Shown here piece by piece: positions 55,621 through 64,000 of a DNA stretch of 64,000 bases. Numbering within the stretch: the stretch's first letter is position 1; each line of letters starts with the position of its first letter. This stretch comes from Arcticibacter pallidicorallinus (lineage in GTDB: Bacteria; Bacteroidota; Bacteroidia; Sphingobacteriales; Sphingobacteriaceae), in assembly GCF_003002875.1 (NCBI RefSeq), contig NZ_PVTH01000002.1, positions 1 to 64,000 on the forward strand. The letters are read 5' to 3'. The notes under the pieces were generated by a model that saw only the letters and a program-made list of their open reading frames with translations, had not been told where the DNA came from and did not search any database. The position numbers and the translations under genes are program-made.

Positions 55621-56325
55621 ATGGGACTAGCTTATCACAAGCAAATTGATTCTAAGACCAGCTTCGCAGTTTGGAAGATCGAGGAGTCAGCCGAAGATCT
55701 ATATTCCCGCCTGCAATTAAATGACAGGGAGAACGCTTACCTCGACCGTTTAAATAGCGGAAAACGGAATCTGCACTGGCTAAGTACACGCAACCTCCTT
55801 CGTAAGATGTTAAACACCAGTCTGTATATCGACTGCCAGGTGGACGATCACGGGAAACCTTATCTGATTAATTTTCCGCACCATATATCATTCAGCCATT
55901 CTTTTGACTACGCTGCCGTTATGATCAGCGAAGATAAACCGGTGGGTATCGATATCGAGCTGGTAAAGAGTAAAATAACAAGAGTAGCGAAAAAGTTCAT
56001 GTCGCCGGAAGAGCTTGCTTTTATCAATTCTGAAAATCAGATTCCGCATCTCTACACCTGTTGGTGCGCTAAGGAAGCGATCTATAAGCTTCATGGCAAG
56101 CCAAACGTGTCGTTCAAGGATCATATTCGTTTGCGTCCTTTCGATTACAAAGGGGAGGGATGTTTCCAAGCCACCTTGAAGACAGACGACGAAATGAGCT
56201 TTGATGTACACTATGAATGTTTTGCCGATTACATGATCGGTTATGTAGCTGGCTTTACGCCTGTCAACAACACTGGGGTAGCCTCATTACCATTAAAAGC
56301 AAATAAACTGTTTGATGAAAAATAA
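55621..56325 (+). CDS. 4'-phosphopantetheinyl transferase superfamily protein
   Basis: A 234-residue Sfp-type transferase. ISFSHSFDYAAVMIS, VGIDIELVK (Mg-binding Asp/Glu) and WCAKEAIYKLHG (conserved Lys-Glu) are the three family motifs. It transfers phosphopantetheine from CoA to carrier proteins, and with no other carrier-protein gene nearby, acyl carrier protein is the likeliest target. The stop overlaps lipB by 11 bases, suggesting coupled expression of two cofactor-attachment steps. Confidence 0.9.
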   Translation: MGLAYHKQIDSKTSFAVWKIEESAEDLYSRLQLNDRENAYLDRLNSGKRNLHWLSTRNLLRKMLNTSLYIDCQVDDHGKPYLINFPHHISFSHSFDYAAVMISEDKPVGIDIELVKSKITRVAKKFMSPEELAFINSENQIPHLYTCWCAKEAIYKLHGKPNVSFKDHIRLRPFDYKGEGCFQATLKTDDEMSFDVHYECFADYMIGYVAGFTPVNNTGVASLPLKANKLFDEK

Positions 56326-57019
56326 TAGAGTAAACTTCCATGATTGGGGACTCGTAGATTATCAGGAGGCCTGGGACAGGCAGGAGAGTCTCTTTTCAGA
56401 AATTGTTGCTTTGAAAACCGCCAACAGGGATAATCAAACAACTACTCCCACACATAACCACCTCGTTTTCGTGGAGCATCCACATGTTTACACCCTGGGC
56501 AAGAGTGGAAAGCCCGAAAACCTGCTACTTGATGGGAAAGGGCTAGAAGAAAAGGCGGCCTCATACTACAAGATCAACAGGGGAGGAGATATCACCTATC
56601 ATGGCCCCGGGCAGATAGTTGGCTACCCTATTATCGATCTGGATAATTTCTTCACAGACATCCATCTTTACCTGCGCACTCTGGAAGAAGCGGTCATTCA
56701 GACTCTTGCCTCTTACGGAATCCCGGCGGGCCGTTTCCCAGGCTACACCGGAGTATGGCTCGATGCCGATAACGAAAATGCAAGAAAGATCTGCGCAATG
56801 GGTGTCAGATGTAGCAGGTGGGTTACCATGCACGGGTTTGCTTTCAATGTAAATACAGATCTCGGATATTTCAAAAATATCGTGCCTTGCGGAATTGATG
56901 ACAAAGACGTAACCTCCATGGCTCGCGAGCTGGGGCATTCTCTGGATATTGAAGAGGTTAAAGCAGTTTTGAAGGGAGAGATCGCCAAGTTGTTTAGCAT
57001 GGAAATCATTAACCAGTAG
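56315..57019 (+). CDS. lipB: Octanoyl-[ACP]:protein N-octanoyltransferase
   Basis: 234 residues from the ATG at 56315; the open frame begins at a TTG one codon earlier. NRGGDITYHGPGQIVGYPI is the LipB signature, and the catalytic Cys192 lies in IVPCGIDDK with the probable partner Lys158 in ARKICAMG. It transfers octanoate from ACP to lipoyl domains of 2-oxoacid dehydrogenases. It overlaps the end of the PPTase gene by 11 bases. The next gene is convergent, 11 bases away, with no terminator seen. Confidence 0.94.
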   Translation: MKNNRVNFHDWGLVDYQEAWDRQESLFSEIVALKTANRDNQTTTPTHNHLVFVEHPHVYTLGKSGKPENLLLDGKGLEEKAASYYKINRGGDITYHGPGQIVGYPIIDLDNFFTDIHLYLRTLEEAVIQTLASYGIPAGRFPGYTGVWLDADNENARKICAMGVRCSRWVTMHGFAFNVNTDLGYFKNIVPCGIDDKDVTSMARELGHSLDIEEVKAVLKGEIAKLFSMEIINQ

Positions 57020-57030
57020 GAGCAGTCTAT

Positions 57031-58176
57031 CTAGACCTTTTGTAGCTTCTCCGCTGCTCTCTCCAAGGTCTCATCTTTCTTTGCAAAACAAAAGCGAACG
57101 ATTCCAAAATCACTGCCCTTCGCGTAGAAAGCGGAAACAGGAATAGCAGCGACACCAAACTCAGTCGTCAGACGTCTTGCAAACTCAGTATCTCTTTCAC
57201 CTGAAATACGATCAAACCGCGCAGTCTGGAAATATGATCCTTCGCATTCAAGCAACTTAAACCGGCTTCCCTGCATTAATTCAGCAAAGAAGTCCCGCTT
57301 GGCCTGATAAAATGCACTCAGTCCCTCATAATGCGATTCGTCTGCTAGATAGTTCGCAATCGCATGTTGCACGGGAGTGTTTACACTAAAAACCTGATAC
57401 TGATGAACTTTTCTAAATTCATCCGTGAGCGTTGCAGGTGCCATGCAATATCCGGTCTTCCATCCCGTGTTATGAAATAACTTGCCGAAGGAGGCGCATA
57501 TTAAACTTCTCTCCTGCAATTCAGGATACCTGGCCATACTCAAATGTTGCCGCCCGTCGTAAATCATATGCTCATATACCTCGTCGCTCAGTATTAGTAT
57601 GTCGGTATTGCGGGTAATGGCGATAAGCTCCTGAATATCTTCTTCTTTTAAAGTAGTTCCCGTCGGATTCTGAGGCGTATTCAGTATGATCATGCGCGTG
57701 TGGGCGGAGATCAGCTTCCGTACTGCCTTCCAGTCGATCTTATAGATGGGCGGACTCAATTCGTAAGACTTTACAAAGCCTCCGACTAATTTAACCGCCG
57801 GTGCATATGAATCATACGCGGGGTCAAAAACGATAACTTCATCGTTTGGATGAACCAGCGCGGCAATAGCGGTAAATATCGCCTGTGTCCCTCCCGCAGT
57901 AACCGTTACTTCAGTTTCCGGATCATAGCTGGCTCCATACAACCTGTTTACCTTCTCTGAAATGCGCTCCCGCAGCATATCTACACCTGCCATCGGTGCA
58001 TACTGGTTATGTCCTGCTCTCATGTGCTTGTTTACCAGGTTGATGAGCTCCGGATTGCAGTCGAAATCAGGATATCCCTGAGAAAGATTAATAGCGCCGC
58101 TTTCATGCGCAAGCTTCGACATTACGGTAAATATGGTAGTGCCCGAAGAAGGTAGCTTAGAGGTAAGATGTATCAT
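57031..58176 (-). CDS. Methionine aminotransferase-like PLP enzyme (class I/II)
   Basis: A 381-residue fold-type I aminotransferase. I use the ATG at 58176 (MIHLTSKLPSSGTTIFTVMSKL), as homologues of the YbdL/MtnE group start there; the frame goes to 58212. NLSQGYPDFDCNPELI, NTPQNPTGTTL, LSDEVYEHMIYD and SFGKLFHNTGWKTGY (PLP Lys) are visible. It probably transaminates methionine or an aromatic keto acid, as the final step of methionine salvage or general amino-acid metabolism. Confidence 0.87.
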   Translation of the reverse strand: MIHLTSKLPSSGTTIFTVMSKLAHESGAINLSQGYPDFDCNPELINLVNKHMRAGHNQYAPMAGVDMLRERISEKVNRLYGASYDPETEVTVTAGGTQAIFTAIAALVHPNDEVIVFDPAYDSYAPAVKLVGGFVKSYELSPPIYKIDWKAVRKLISAHTRMIILNTPQNPTGTTLKEEDIQELIAITRNTDILILSDEVYEHMIYDGRQHLSMARYPELQERSLICASFGKLFHNTGWKTGYCMAPATLTDEFRKVHQYQVFSVNTPVQHAIANYLADESHYEGLSAFYQAKRDFFAELMQGSRFKLLECEGSYFQTARFDRISGERDTEFARRLTTEFGVAAIPVSAFYAKGSDFGIVRFCFAKKDETLERAAEKLQKV

Positions 58177-58232
58177 CAGGGCTAAAATAGCAGGAAATGG
58201 CCTTTTCTTCAAGAAATATCATCACATATGCA

Positions 58233-58256
58233 GCTGAAATTATGCACAATTTCAGC
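58233..58256. other. Perfect hairpin between divergent aminotransferase and galM
   Basis: GCTGAAATT (58233-58241) and AATTTCAGC (58248-58256) form a perfect 9-bp stem with the loop ATGCAC. It lies between two divergent genes, so it is not a terminator for either and could be an operator. Confidence 0.4.
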
Positions 58257-58300
58257 CTCTATTAAATGATCAAACCTGCGGGTTAATATATTAAAAAAGT

Positions 58301-58308
58301 TAAATTTG
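58301..58308 (+). promoter_or_regulatory. Candidate -7 box of galM
   Basis: TAAATTTG, an exact TAnnTTTG match, lies 35 bases before the galM start. No clear -33 element is visible. Confidence 0.5.
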
Positions 58309-58343
58309 ATGCTGAACTACAAATTTAAATCACTTTATACGAA

Positions 58344-59516
58344 ATGAAAATCCAACTAAAAACACCCTGGCTTTATGCGGCGTGCCTTCTTGCGATGGGC
58401 GCATGCGCGAATTCCACAAATCAAAACCAAACCACTGATATGACTGATAGTACACAGGCGGTTATCCCTGCCAAAGAGTCTTTCCAATCGACCATAGATG
58501 GAAAGAAAACTGATCTCTACATTCTAAAGAATAAAAACAATGTGCAAGCGGCGATAACAAACTACGGCGGCCGCCTGGTCAGCCTGCTGGTACCCGACAA
58601 GAGCGGTAAGTTTCTGGATGTTATTGCCGGCTTTGACAATGTGGACGATTATACCAAAGGTCCTGACACCTACTTCGGTGCAACCATCGGCCGTTTCGGT
58701 AACCGTATCGCTAAAGGGAAGTTTAGTATTGATGGAACTGAATACACTCTGGCCACCAACAACGGAGCAAACCATCTTCACGGAGGTCCTAAAGGGTTCT
58801 CAAGGGTGATATGGGATGCTAAGCAGACGGCCGAAAACCAGCTTGAGTTAAGCTACCTGTCAAAAGACGGCGAAGAAGGCTATCCAGGCAACCTCACTGT
58901 AAAGGTGACTTATACATTAACTGACGATAACGAAGTAAAGATTGATTACCTGGCAACTACAGACAAGAAAACTGTTGTGAACCTGACAAACCACTCATTC
59001 TTCAACCTGAACGGAATAGCCAGTGGATCAATCAACGAGCACCTGCTTCAAATCAATGCCGAGGAATTTACGCCAGTAGACTCTACCCTGATTCCTACAG
59101 GAAAGAATGAGAAAGTGGAGGGAACCCCGTTCGACTTCAGAAAACCTGTAACTATCGGATCCCGGATTGATGCTGACCATATTCAGTTGAAATACGGAAA
59201 CGGCTATGATCATAACTTCGTACATGCAAACAAGAAATCGGCTAACCTGGAAACTCTGGCTATCGCTACGGGTGACAAGTCGGGCATCGTAATGGAGGTA
59301 CTTAGCAATGAGCCCGGAGTACAATTCTACGGAGGGAACTTTCTTGAAGGCGGCAACACCTTAAAACAAGGTATCAAAGATGAGTTTAGAACATCGTTCT
59401 GTCTTGAAACTCAGCACTTCCCTGATTCGCCGAACCAGCCTAACTTTCCATCAACTCTTCTGAATCCTGGAGATACATACAAAACTACAACGGTTTATAA
59501 GTTTACCGCCAAATAA
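58344..59516 (+). CDS. galM: Aldose 1-epimerase, secreted lipoprotein
   Basis: A 390-residue mutarotase with a lipobox (LLAMGAC, Cys21) and a Thr/Gln-rich linker before the catalytic domain. GRFGNRIAKGKF, NHLHGGPKGF and HSFFNLNG carry the conserved His residues, and FCLETQHFPDSPN contains the catalytic Glu. It interconverts alpha and beta anomers of galactose or glucose, here probably outside the cytoplasm, where sugars are released by the GH enzymes. It is a single-gene unit with its own terminator. Confidence 0.92.
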   Translation: MKIQLKTPWLYAACLLAMGACANSTNQNQTTDMTDSTQAVIPAKESFQSTIDGKKTDLYILKNKNNVQAAITNYGGRLVSLLVPDKSGKFLDVIAGFDNVDDYTKGPDTYFGATIGRFGNRIAKGKFSIDGTEYTLATNNGANHLHGGPKGFSRVIWDAKQTAENQLELSYLSKDGEEGYPGNLTVKVTYTLTDDNEVKIDYLATTDKKTVVNLTNHSFFNLNGIASGSINEHLLQINAEEFTPVDSTLIPTGKNEKVEGTPFDFRKPVTIGSRIDADHIQLKYGNGYDHNFVHANKKSANLETLAIATGDKSGIVMEVLSNEPGVQFYGGNFLEGGNTLKQGIKDEFRTSFCLETQHFPDSPNQPNFPSTLLNPGDTYKTTTVYKFTAK

Positions 59517-59541
59517 TCAAATCGGCTGCAATTACAAAAAG

Positions 59542-59573
59542 AAAGCCCTGACGCGTATCGCATCAGGGCTTTA
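59542..59573. terminator. Terminator between galM and groEL
   Basis: AAAGCCCTGA (59542-59551) pairs with TCAGGGCTTT (59563-59572) around 11 nt, between convergent genes. It can serve both. Confidence 0.8.
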
Positions 59574-59613
59574 TATTTATAGTGTATCGAAAGATACAGA
59601 CTAATGATGTTGA

Positions 59614-61251
59614 TTACATCATGCCGCCCATACCGCCACCCATCGGAGGCATACCAGCACCGCCTTTTTCCTCTTCAGGATCATCAGCAAGTACAACCTC
59701 TGTAGTTAACAGCATAGCAGCGATAGAAGCAGCGTTCTCTAATGCTACACGACCAACCTTTGTAGGATCGATAACACCAGCACCGATTAAGTTTTCGTAA
59801 ACATCAGTACGAGCATTGTAACCGAAGTCAGCAGTTCCTTCTTTTACTTTTTGAACAACGATAGAACCTTCGATTCCAGCGTTCTCGCAGATCTGGCGAA
59901 GAGGCTCTTCGATAGCGCGACGAATGATCTGAATACCGGTGTTTTCGTCCTCGTTAGCACCCTTAAGGTCAGCTAAAGCAGCAACCGCACGGATAAACGC
60001 AACACCACCACCAGCAACGATACCTTCTTCAACCGCAGCACGGGTTGCATGTAAAGCATCATCAACGCGGTCTTTCTTCTCTTTCATCTCTACTTCAGTA
60101 GCAGCACCTACGTAAAGAACGGCAACACCACCAGCTAATTTAGCCAGACGCTCCTGCAATTTCTCGCGGTCGTAGTCAGAAGTAGTTGCGTCAATCTGAG
60201 ATTTGATCTGTGCAACACGAGCTTTGATATCATCAGAGCTACCAGCGCCATTGATCACAGTAGTATTGTCTTTGTCAATAACTACTTTCTCAGCCTGTCC
60301 TAAGTAAGTGAGATCAGCATTTTCCAGCTTGTAACCTCTTTCTTCAGAAATAACAGTACCACCAGTTAAGATAGCGATGTCTTCCAGCATAGCTTTACGA
60401 CGGTCACCAAATCCTGGAGCCTTCACAGCAGCAACTTTCAGAGATCCACGGATCTTATTCACTACAAGTGTAGCAAGAGCTTCACCATCTAAATCTTCAG
60501 CAATGATCAATAGAGGCTTACCAGTCTGAACTTGTTTTTCCAATACAGGAAGTAACTCTTTCATGCTGCTGATCTTCTTGTCGTAGATCAGGATGTAAGG
60601 GTTCTCTAGTTCAACTTCCATTTTATCAGAGTTGGTAACGAAGTATGGAGACAGGTAACCACGGTCAAACTGCATTCCTTCTACAGTCTTTACTTCAGTT
60701 TCAGTACCCTTAGCTTCTTCAACAGTGATCACACCGTCTTTGCCAACTTTAGCCATTGCTTCAGCGATCAAAGAACCGATAATCTCGTCGTTGTTTGCAG
60801 AGATAGAAGCAACCTGTTTGATCTTATTATTGTCTTCTCCAACAGTTTGCGACTGCTCTTTCAGATTAGCAACAACAGCAGTAACAGCCTTGTCAATACC
60901 ACGTTTTAAATCCATCGGATTTGCGCCCGCGGCAACGTTTTTAACACCTGCAGTAACGATAGCCTGAGCCAGTACAGTAGCAGTTGTAGTTCCGTCACCT
61001 GCAATATCAGCAGTTTTAGAAGCTACTTCCTTCACCATCTGAGCACCCATGTTCTCAAGGGGATCTTTCAGGTCAATTTCTTTTGCAACAGTTACACCGT
61101 CTTTTGTGATCGCAGGTGAACCGAATTTTTTATCAATAATAACGTTACGACCTTTTGGTCCTAACGTAACCTTTACTGCGTTAGCTAATGTGTCAACACC
61201 TTTTTTCAGGGCGTCGCGCGCTTCAACATTGTATTTAACTTGTTTTGCCAT
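59614..61251 (-). CDS. groEL: 60-kDa chaperonin GroEL
   Basis: A 545-residue chaperonin with the full family sequence: [48 protein letters not shown] and the C-terminal GGM-rich tail (GGGMGGMM). It folds cytoplasmic proteins as a double heptamer with GroES, encoded 34 bases upstream. Confidence 0.98.
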   Translation of the reverse strand: MAKQVKYNVEARDALKKGVDTLANAVKVTLGPKGRNVIIDKKFGSPAITKDGVTVAKEIDLKDPLENMGAQMVKEVASKTADIAGDGTTTATVLAQAIVTAGVKNVAAGANPMDLKRGIDKAVTAVVANLKEQSQTVGEDNNKIKQVASISANNDEIIGSLIAEAMAKVGKDGVITVEEAKGTETEVKTVEGMQFDRGYLSPYFVTNSDKMEVELENPYILIYDKKISSMKELLPVLEKQVQTGKPLLIIAEDLDGEALATLVVNKIRGSLKVAAVKAPGFGDRRKAMLEDIAILTGGTVISEERGYKLENADLTYLGQAEKVVIDKDNTTVINGAGSSDDIKARVAQIKSQIDATTSDYDREKLQERLAKLAGGVAVLYVGAATEVEMKEKKDRVDDALHATRAAVEEGIVAGGGVAFIRAVAALADLKGANEDENTGIQIIRRAIEEPLRQICENAGIEGSIVVQKVKEGTADFGYNARTDVYENLIGAGVIDPTKVGRVALENAASIAAMLLTTEVVLADDPEEEKGGAGMPPMGGGMGGMM

Positions 61252-61285
61252 TTCTATTGAATTATTTTAATAAATAATTTAGGGA

Positions 61286-61561
61286 TTATAAAATCGCGTA
61301 GATATCAGATTCACGCATAATCAAATATTCCTTACCTTCATAGGTAATCTCAGTACCGGCATATTTGCCATATAAAACCTCGTCTCCAACTTTGACAGTT
61401 AAAGGCTCGTCTACTTTACCACCACCAACTGCAACGACAGTACCTCTTTGAGGTTTTTCCTTTGCGGTATCCGGAATGTAGATACCAGATGCTGTTTTCT
61501 CTTCAGCAGGAGCAGCTTCAACTACTACTCTATCTGCGATTGGTTTAATATTTAATGCCAT
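61286..61561 (-). CDS. groES: 10-kDa co-chaperonin GroES
   Basis: 91 residues; the N-terminal [25 protein letters not shown] contains the mobile loop that docks on GroEL, and [15 protein letters not shown] the conserved core. It is the first gene of groES-groEL. The 163 bases upstream show no CIRCE element (TTAGCACTC-N9-GAGTGCTAA) and no exact TAnnTTTG box. Confidence 0.97.
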   Translation of the reverse strand: MALNIKPIADRVVVEAAPAEEKTASGIYIPDTAKEKPQRGTVVAVGGGKVDEPLTVKVGDEVLYGKYAGTEITYEGKEYLIMRESDIYAIL

Positions 61562-61672
61562 TTTTAATGAATATTAGTTTTGCCCTTAAGCAGTCAGATT
61601 CTATGCCAAAGGCTCAAACGGTGTCATGCTGTCAGTGTTGTCAGCTAAGCCCTGAAAAAATGTTCTGAAACG

Positions 61673-61701
61673 AAAAAAGACTGCATCCTTGCGGTGCAGC
61701 C
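61673..61701 (-). terminator. Terminator downstream of secG
   Basis: On the minus strand a GGCTGCACC/GGATGCAGTC stem (one mismatch) with loop GCAA is followed by six Ts. It closes the lptE-TPR-secG operon before groES. Confidence 0.75.
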
Positions 61702-61724
61702 TTTCTCTATGGGAATAATGCTTG

Positions 61725-62072
61725 TTATCTTTTTGAAGTGTCAGGCAAGCCTGGAAGTGGAGTTGCTGCCGGGGCAACAGGAGCCGGAGCGTTCGATCCT
61801 TTGTTAATCTGATTTTGAATCTCCTGAGCTTCTCTGCTCTGAGACGCCCCCTGAGGAACAACTACGTTAGCAAATAATACAAGTACCATCAGGCTGATTG
61901 TCAAGATCCAGGTTCCCTTTTCCAGGAAGTCTCCGGTTCTTTGCACACCCATAATATTGTTAGATCCAGCAAACCCGGAAGTCAATCCTCCGCCTTTTGG
62001 CTCCTGAATTAAAATGATCAATCCCAAAAGGATACAGATGATAATGGCAACAATGATGATAACGTAAAACAT
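61725..62072 (-). CDS. secG: Preprotein translocase subunit SecG
   Basis: 115 residues with two membrane helices: FYVIIIVAIIICILLGLIILI and LTISLMVLVLFANVVV. The loop between them, KGGGLTSGFAGSNNIMGV, is the SecG signature. A Pro/Ala-rich C-terminal tail of about 35 residues (NAPAPVAPAATP) is longer than in E. coli and common in this phylum. It assists SecYEG. It starts 9 bases after the upstream TPR-protein gene. Confidence 0.92.
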   Translation of the reverse strand: MFYVIIIVAIIICILLGLIILIQEPKGGGLTSGFAGSNNIMGVQRTGDFLEKGTWILTISLMVLVLFANVVVPQGASQSREAQEIQNQINKGSNAPAPVAPAATPLPGLPDTSKR

Positions 62073-62081
62073 ATCTTATAA

Positions 62082-63467
62082 TTAGCTGATTCTCTTTTCT
62101 AAATTCTGAATTTGGCTTGCAAAGTAACTACTTTTATCCGGATATTTCAAACTTAATTTCCTGTACGTCTCAATTGCTTTGTCGAAGAGCATCTGATCCG
62201 TATATATTTTAGCTAAGGTTTCCGAAACCAGCTCCAGATTGTCTTCCGAACTTTTCCTGGCCTTGTTCTCCGTATCGACCTTTGCGGTGCTTGGAGGCTT
62301 GATCTGTGGTTCTTCCTTAATGAATTTCTCAATAATAATATCTTCCTTTCGCTTTAACTCAAACTCAACCGTTGCGTTCGCGGCAATCGTGTTCAACTCC
62401 GGCTGAATATGGAAAATATTCTCGATGATTTGCTGGTTCAGCAGGGGCGAAGCTACCGCTGTGCTAGTTCTTCTGCCAGGTGCTTTTGGCGCATAAGGCT
62501 GATAGGTCTCCTCAAACTCCTTACGGGTTTTATGTAACCACCATAAGAAACTGTAAGGAAGGGAATCATCGTCGTATCTGGACACCTCCTCTTTTTCTTT
62601 CTCAGCCAAAGGCTCTTTTTTTACAGCGCTTAGCTCTGTCTTAAGGGGGTCGATGGCAGATTTGTTAAATGTAAAGTAGTCGGATGACGCGATGCTTTCT
62701 ACCGCTACATGATTCGCCGCCGCTTCTTCTTGCAGGGCCTCTTCCGCTGCTTCCTGAACCGGAAGTTCAGATTCAGGGATCACCGTTTCAATAAGTTCAT
62801 CAGGATCTTGTTCAACCCAATCGTCCCCTGCCGTTGGTTCTTCCTGAACAGCTTCTTCGACGGTGCTTTCTGCAACGGAAAGTTTCGCAGGCGAATCCTG
62901 CTCGCTGCTAAGTTCTTCCGACTCGTCTTGTTCTATATATTCTTCTATCAGCAGATCGTCTGTGCGTTCTTTGGGCGCAGATCCTGTCTCGTTATCTTGC
63001 TCCTCAATCGTCCCTTCCTGTCCAAATTCTGACCTTTCCGCCTCTACAAACTCCTCTATATCTGATTCGTGTCCTTCAATTGCTGCCGCCTCTGTTTCCG
63101 GGGTAACCGTTTCTATATCATGATACACTACTTCTCTCGCAATGGTTGGTGCCGAAAGTTCAGGCAGGCGGATATCTTCGCTTTCGTCTGACAAGTCAAA
63201 GTCCGGCTGGAAATACTGCGGTTCGTTCATGAACCGGTAAAGTACATCCCTTCTGGGAGCATATAGGGAAGCCTTTTTTAGATAACTTTCATAAGTGGAC
63301 TGATCCTCCGTGCGCAATGCAGAGGCATGTGCAAAATGTAGCGGCTGACAGTAAGGAAACTTTAAAACAAGGTATTTCAGTGCCGCCCTGTCTGCGTCCG
63401 TCCACTTTTCCGAGGGCGACAAAAACTTTAAAAATTCCTTGTTTCCTGATGCCTGAAGTTTTTCCAC
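62082..63467 (-). CDS. Hypothetical acidic protein with C-terminal TPR-like repeat
   Basis: 461 residues without signal peptide. The N-terminal helical part (about 1-95; WTDADRAALKYLVLKFPYCQPLHFAHA) is followed by a long, strongly acidic low-complexity stretch (about 100-290, rich in Glu, Asp and Ser) and a C-terminal part with a TPR-like motif (LAKIYTDQMLFDKAIETYRKLSLKYPDKSSYF). The position between lptE and secG is typical for Bacteroidota. The function is unknown; a cytoplasmic scaffold for envelope or secretion proteins is possible but not shown. It is not a known enzyme. Confidence 0.78.
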   Translation of the reverse strand: MEKLQASGNKEFLKFLSPSEKWTDADRAALKYLVLKFPYCQPLHFAHASALRTEDQSTYESYLKKASLYAPRRDVLYRFMNEPQYFQPDFDLSDESEDIRLPELSAPTIAREVVYHDIETVTPETEAAAIEGHESDIEEFVEAERSEFGQEGTIEEQDNETGSAPKERTDDLLIEEYIEQDESEELSSEQDSPAKLSVAESTVEEAVQEEPTAGDDWVEQDPDELIETVIPESELPVQEAAEEALQEEAAANHVAVESIASSDYFTFNKSAIDPLKTELSAVKKEPLAEKEKEEVSRYDDDSLPYSFLWWLHKTRKEFEETYQPYAPKAPGRRTSTAVASPLLNQQIIENIFHIQPELNTIAANATVEFELKRKEDIIIEKFIKEEPQIKPPSTAKVDTENKARKSSEDNLELVSETLAKIYTDQMLFDKAIETYRKLSLKYPDKSSYFASQIQNLEKRIS

Positions 63468-63496
63468 GTTGTTTCGTTAAAGAGTAAATGCTTTGA

Positions 63497-63991
63497 TTAC
63501 CAGTTTGCAAAAGCCTTATTGAAGATATCTTCAGTAAGTAATTGATTGATCTCACGTATGGCAGACTGTTCCTGCGCCTGTACGTTACTTCCCGGTAGCT
63601 CCTTAAAACGCGTAAAGGATTGTTCAAAGCTGTTTTCATCATCGACGGAATTTACATATTTGACCTGAACCGTAATGCTGATCCGTGTCGCCTCTGCAAT
63701 TTCATTGCCGGTTACGGCAACGGGTCTGATGCTGTAATCTGTTATCCTTCCTTCAAAGTTTCCATCTCCATTATCCCTGGTGATGCTGAGGCTCGACTGA
63801 TTTCTGATCCTTTCTTTAAGCGCTTCAGTGAACTGCTGACTTAATCCAGGAACCACCAATGGCGCACTGTTTTCAAAAAACTGTACAGAGACGGTTTTCA
63901 TTCCCTCAGTCGAAGCTCCCGTAAAAGAGTATATTCCGCACGACTGAAATTGTAATAACAGCGGAATAAGAAAGAGGTAAGTTCTTTTCAA
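63497..63991 (-). CDS. lptE: LptE-like LPS-assembly lipoprotein
   Basis: A 164-residue lipoprotein with lipobox Cys18 (LLLQFQSC) and GIYSFTGASTEGMKTVSVQFFEN, the LptE start in this phylum; LSQQFTEALKERI and EGRITDYSIRPVAV continue the fold. It plugs the LptD barrel for LPS export. The C-terminus is intact. Its upstream promoter lies beyond the window. It precedes the TPR-protein gene by 29 bases and probably shares an operon with it and secG. Confidence 0.9.
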   Translation of the reverse strand: MKRTYLFLIPLLLQFQSCGIYSFTGASTEGMKTVSVQFFENSAPLVVPGLSQQFTEALKERIRNQSSLSITRDNGDGNFEGRITDYSIRPVAVTGNEIAEATRISITVQVKYVNSVDDENSFEQSFTRFKELPGSNVQAQEQSAIREINQLLTEDIFNKAFANW

Positions 63992-64000
63992 TAATACGTT

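Noticed and set aside
61562-61724. Possible CIRCE heat-shock operator upstream of groES
   Set aside because: I looked for TTAGCACTC-N9-GAGTGCTAA and found no match on either strand.

Overview
The window looks like a chromosomal segment of a plant-polysaccharide-degrading member of the Bacteroidota, most like the Sphingobacteriaceae (Pedobacter and relatives). The support is a SusC/SusD pair, a hybrid two-component sensor (HTCS), a b558-type succinate dehydrogenase, the lptE / TPR protein / secG order, the GGM-rich GroEL tail, starts without Shine-Dalgarno sequences, and several TAnnTTTG-type -7 boxes. No insertion sequence, phage gene, CRISPR array or tRNA was recognised. This assignment rests on gene content only.

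Layout. 1-6.2 kb: 3' end of a 5S rRNA with its terminator, pdeM, the sdhCAB operon, a beta-CASP metallo-hydrolase and a small membrane ORF. 6.3-26.7 kb: a pectin/galacturonate locus. It holds a LacI-family regulator (-), divergent from a secreted pectate lyase, a CE12 esterase and a pectin methylesterase; two divergent short-chain dehydrogenases, one with kduI; an operon of GH28, GH105, uxaC, kdgK, uxaB and uxaA; yhcH-like and a second kdgK (-); and eda with an ExuT-like importer. Together these cover nearly the whole route from de-esterified pectin to pyruvate and glyceraldehyde-3-phosphate. Three intergenic regions of this locus share a sequence close to GCAAWCGTTNYCG, which I propose is the LacI-family operator.

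26.9-43.7 kb: a polysaccharide utilisation locus. An HTCS is followed by a GH31 with a PA14 insert, SusC, SusD, a surface glycan-binding lipoprotein, a GH2 and a GH43. The enzyme set resembles the side-chain part of a xyloglucan locus but has no endo-glucanase. The GH31 promoter carries two 17-bp direct repeats 22 bp apart, a good candidate for the HTCS target. 44.1-49.1 kb: a sodium/sugar symporter, then, on the minus strand, a FucP-like importer, an amidohydrolase/lactonase and a zinc alcohol dehydrogenase, consistent with non-phosphorylating deoxysugar (L-fucose-like) catabolism.

49.2-64 kb: mostly housekeeping genes: a TonB-dependent receptor, clpS, a large plug-domain protein without a barrel, dcd, a phosphopantetheinyl transferase overlapping lipB, an aminotransferase, a secreted aldose 1-epimerase, groES/groEL, and lptE / TPR protein / secG. 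No radically new system is obvious. The most informative new elements are regulatory (the shared operator and the HTCS repeats), plus some unusual architectures: the GH105 fusion and the plug-only protein.
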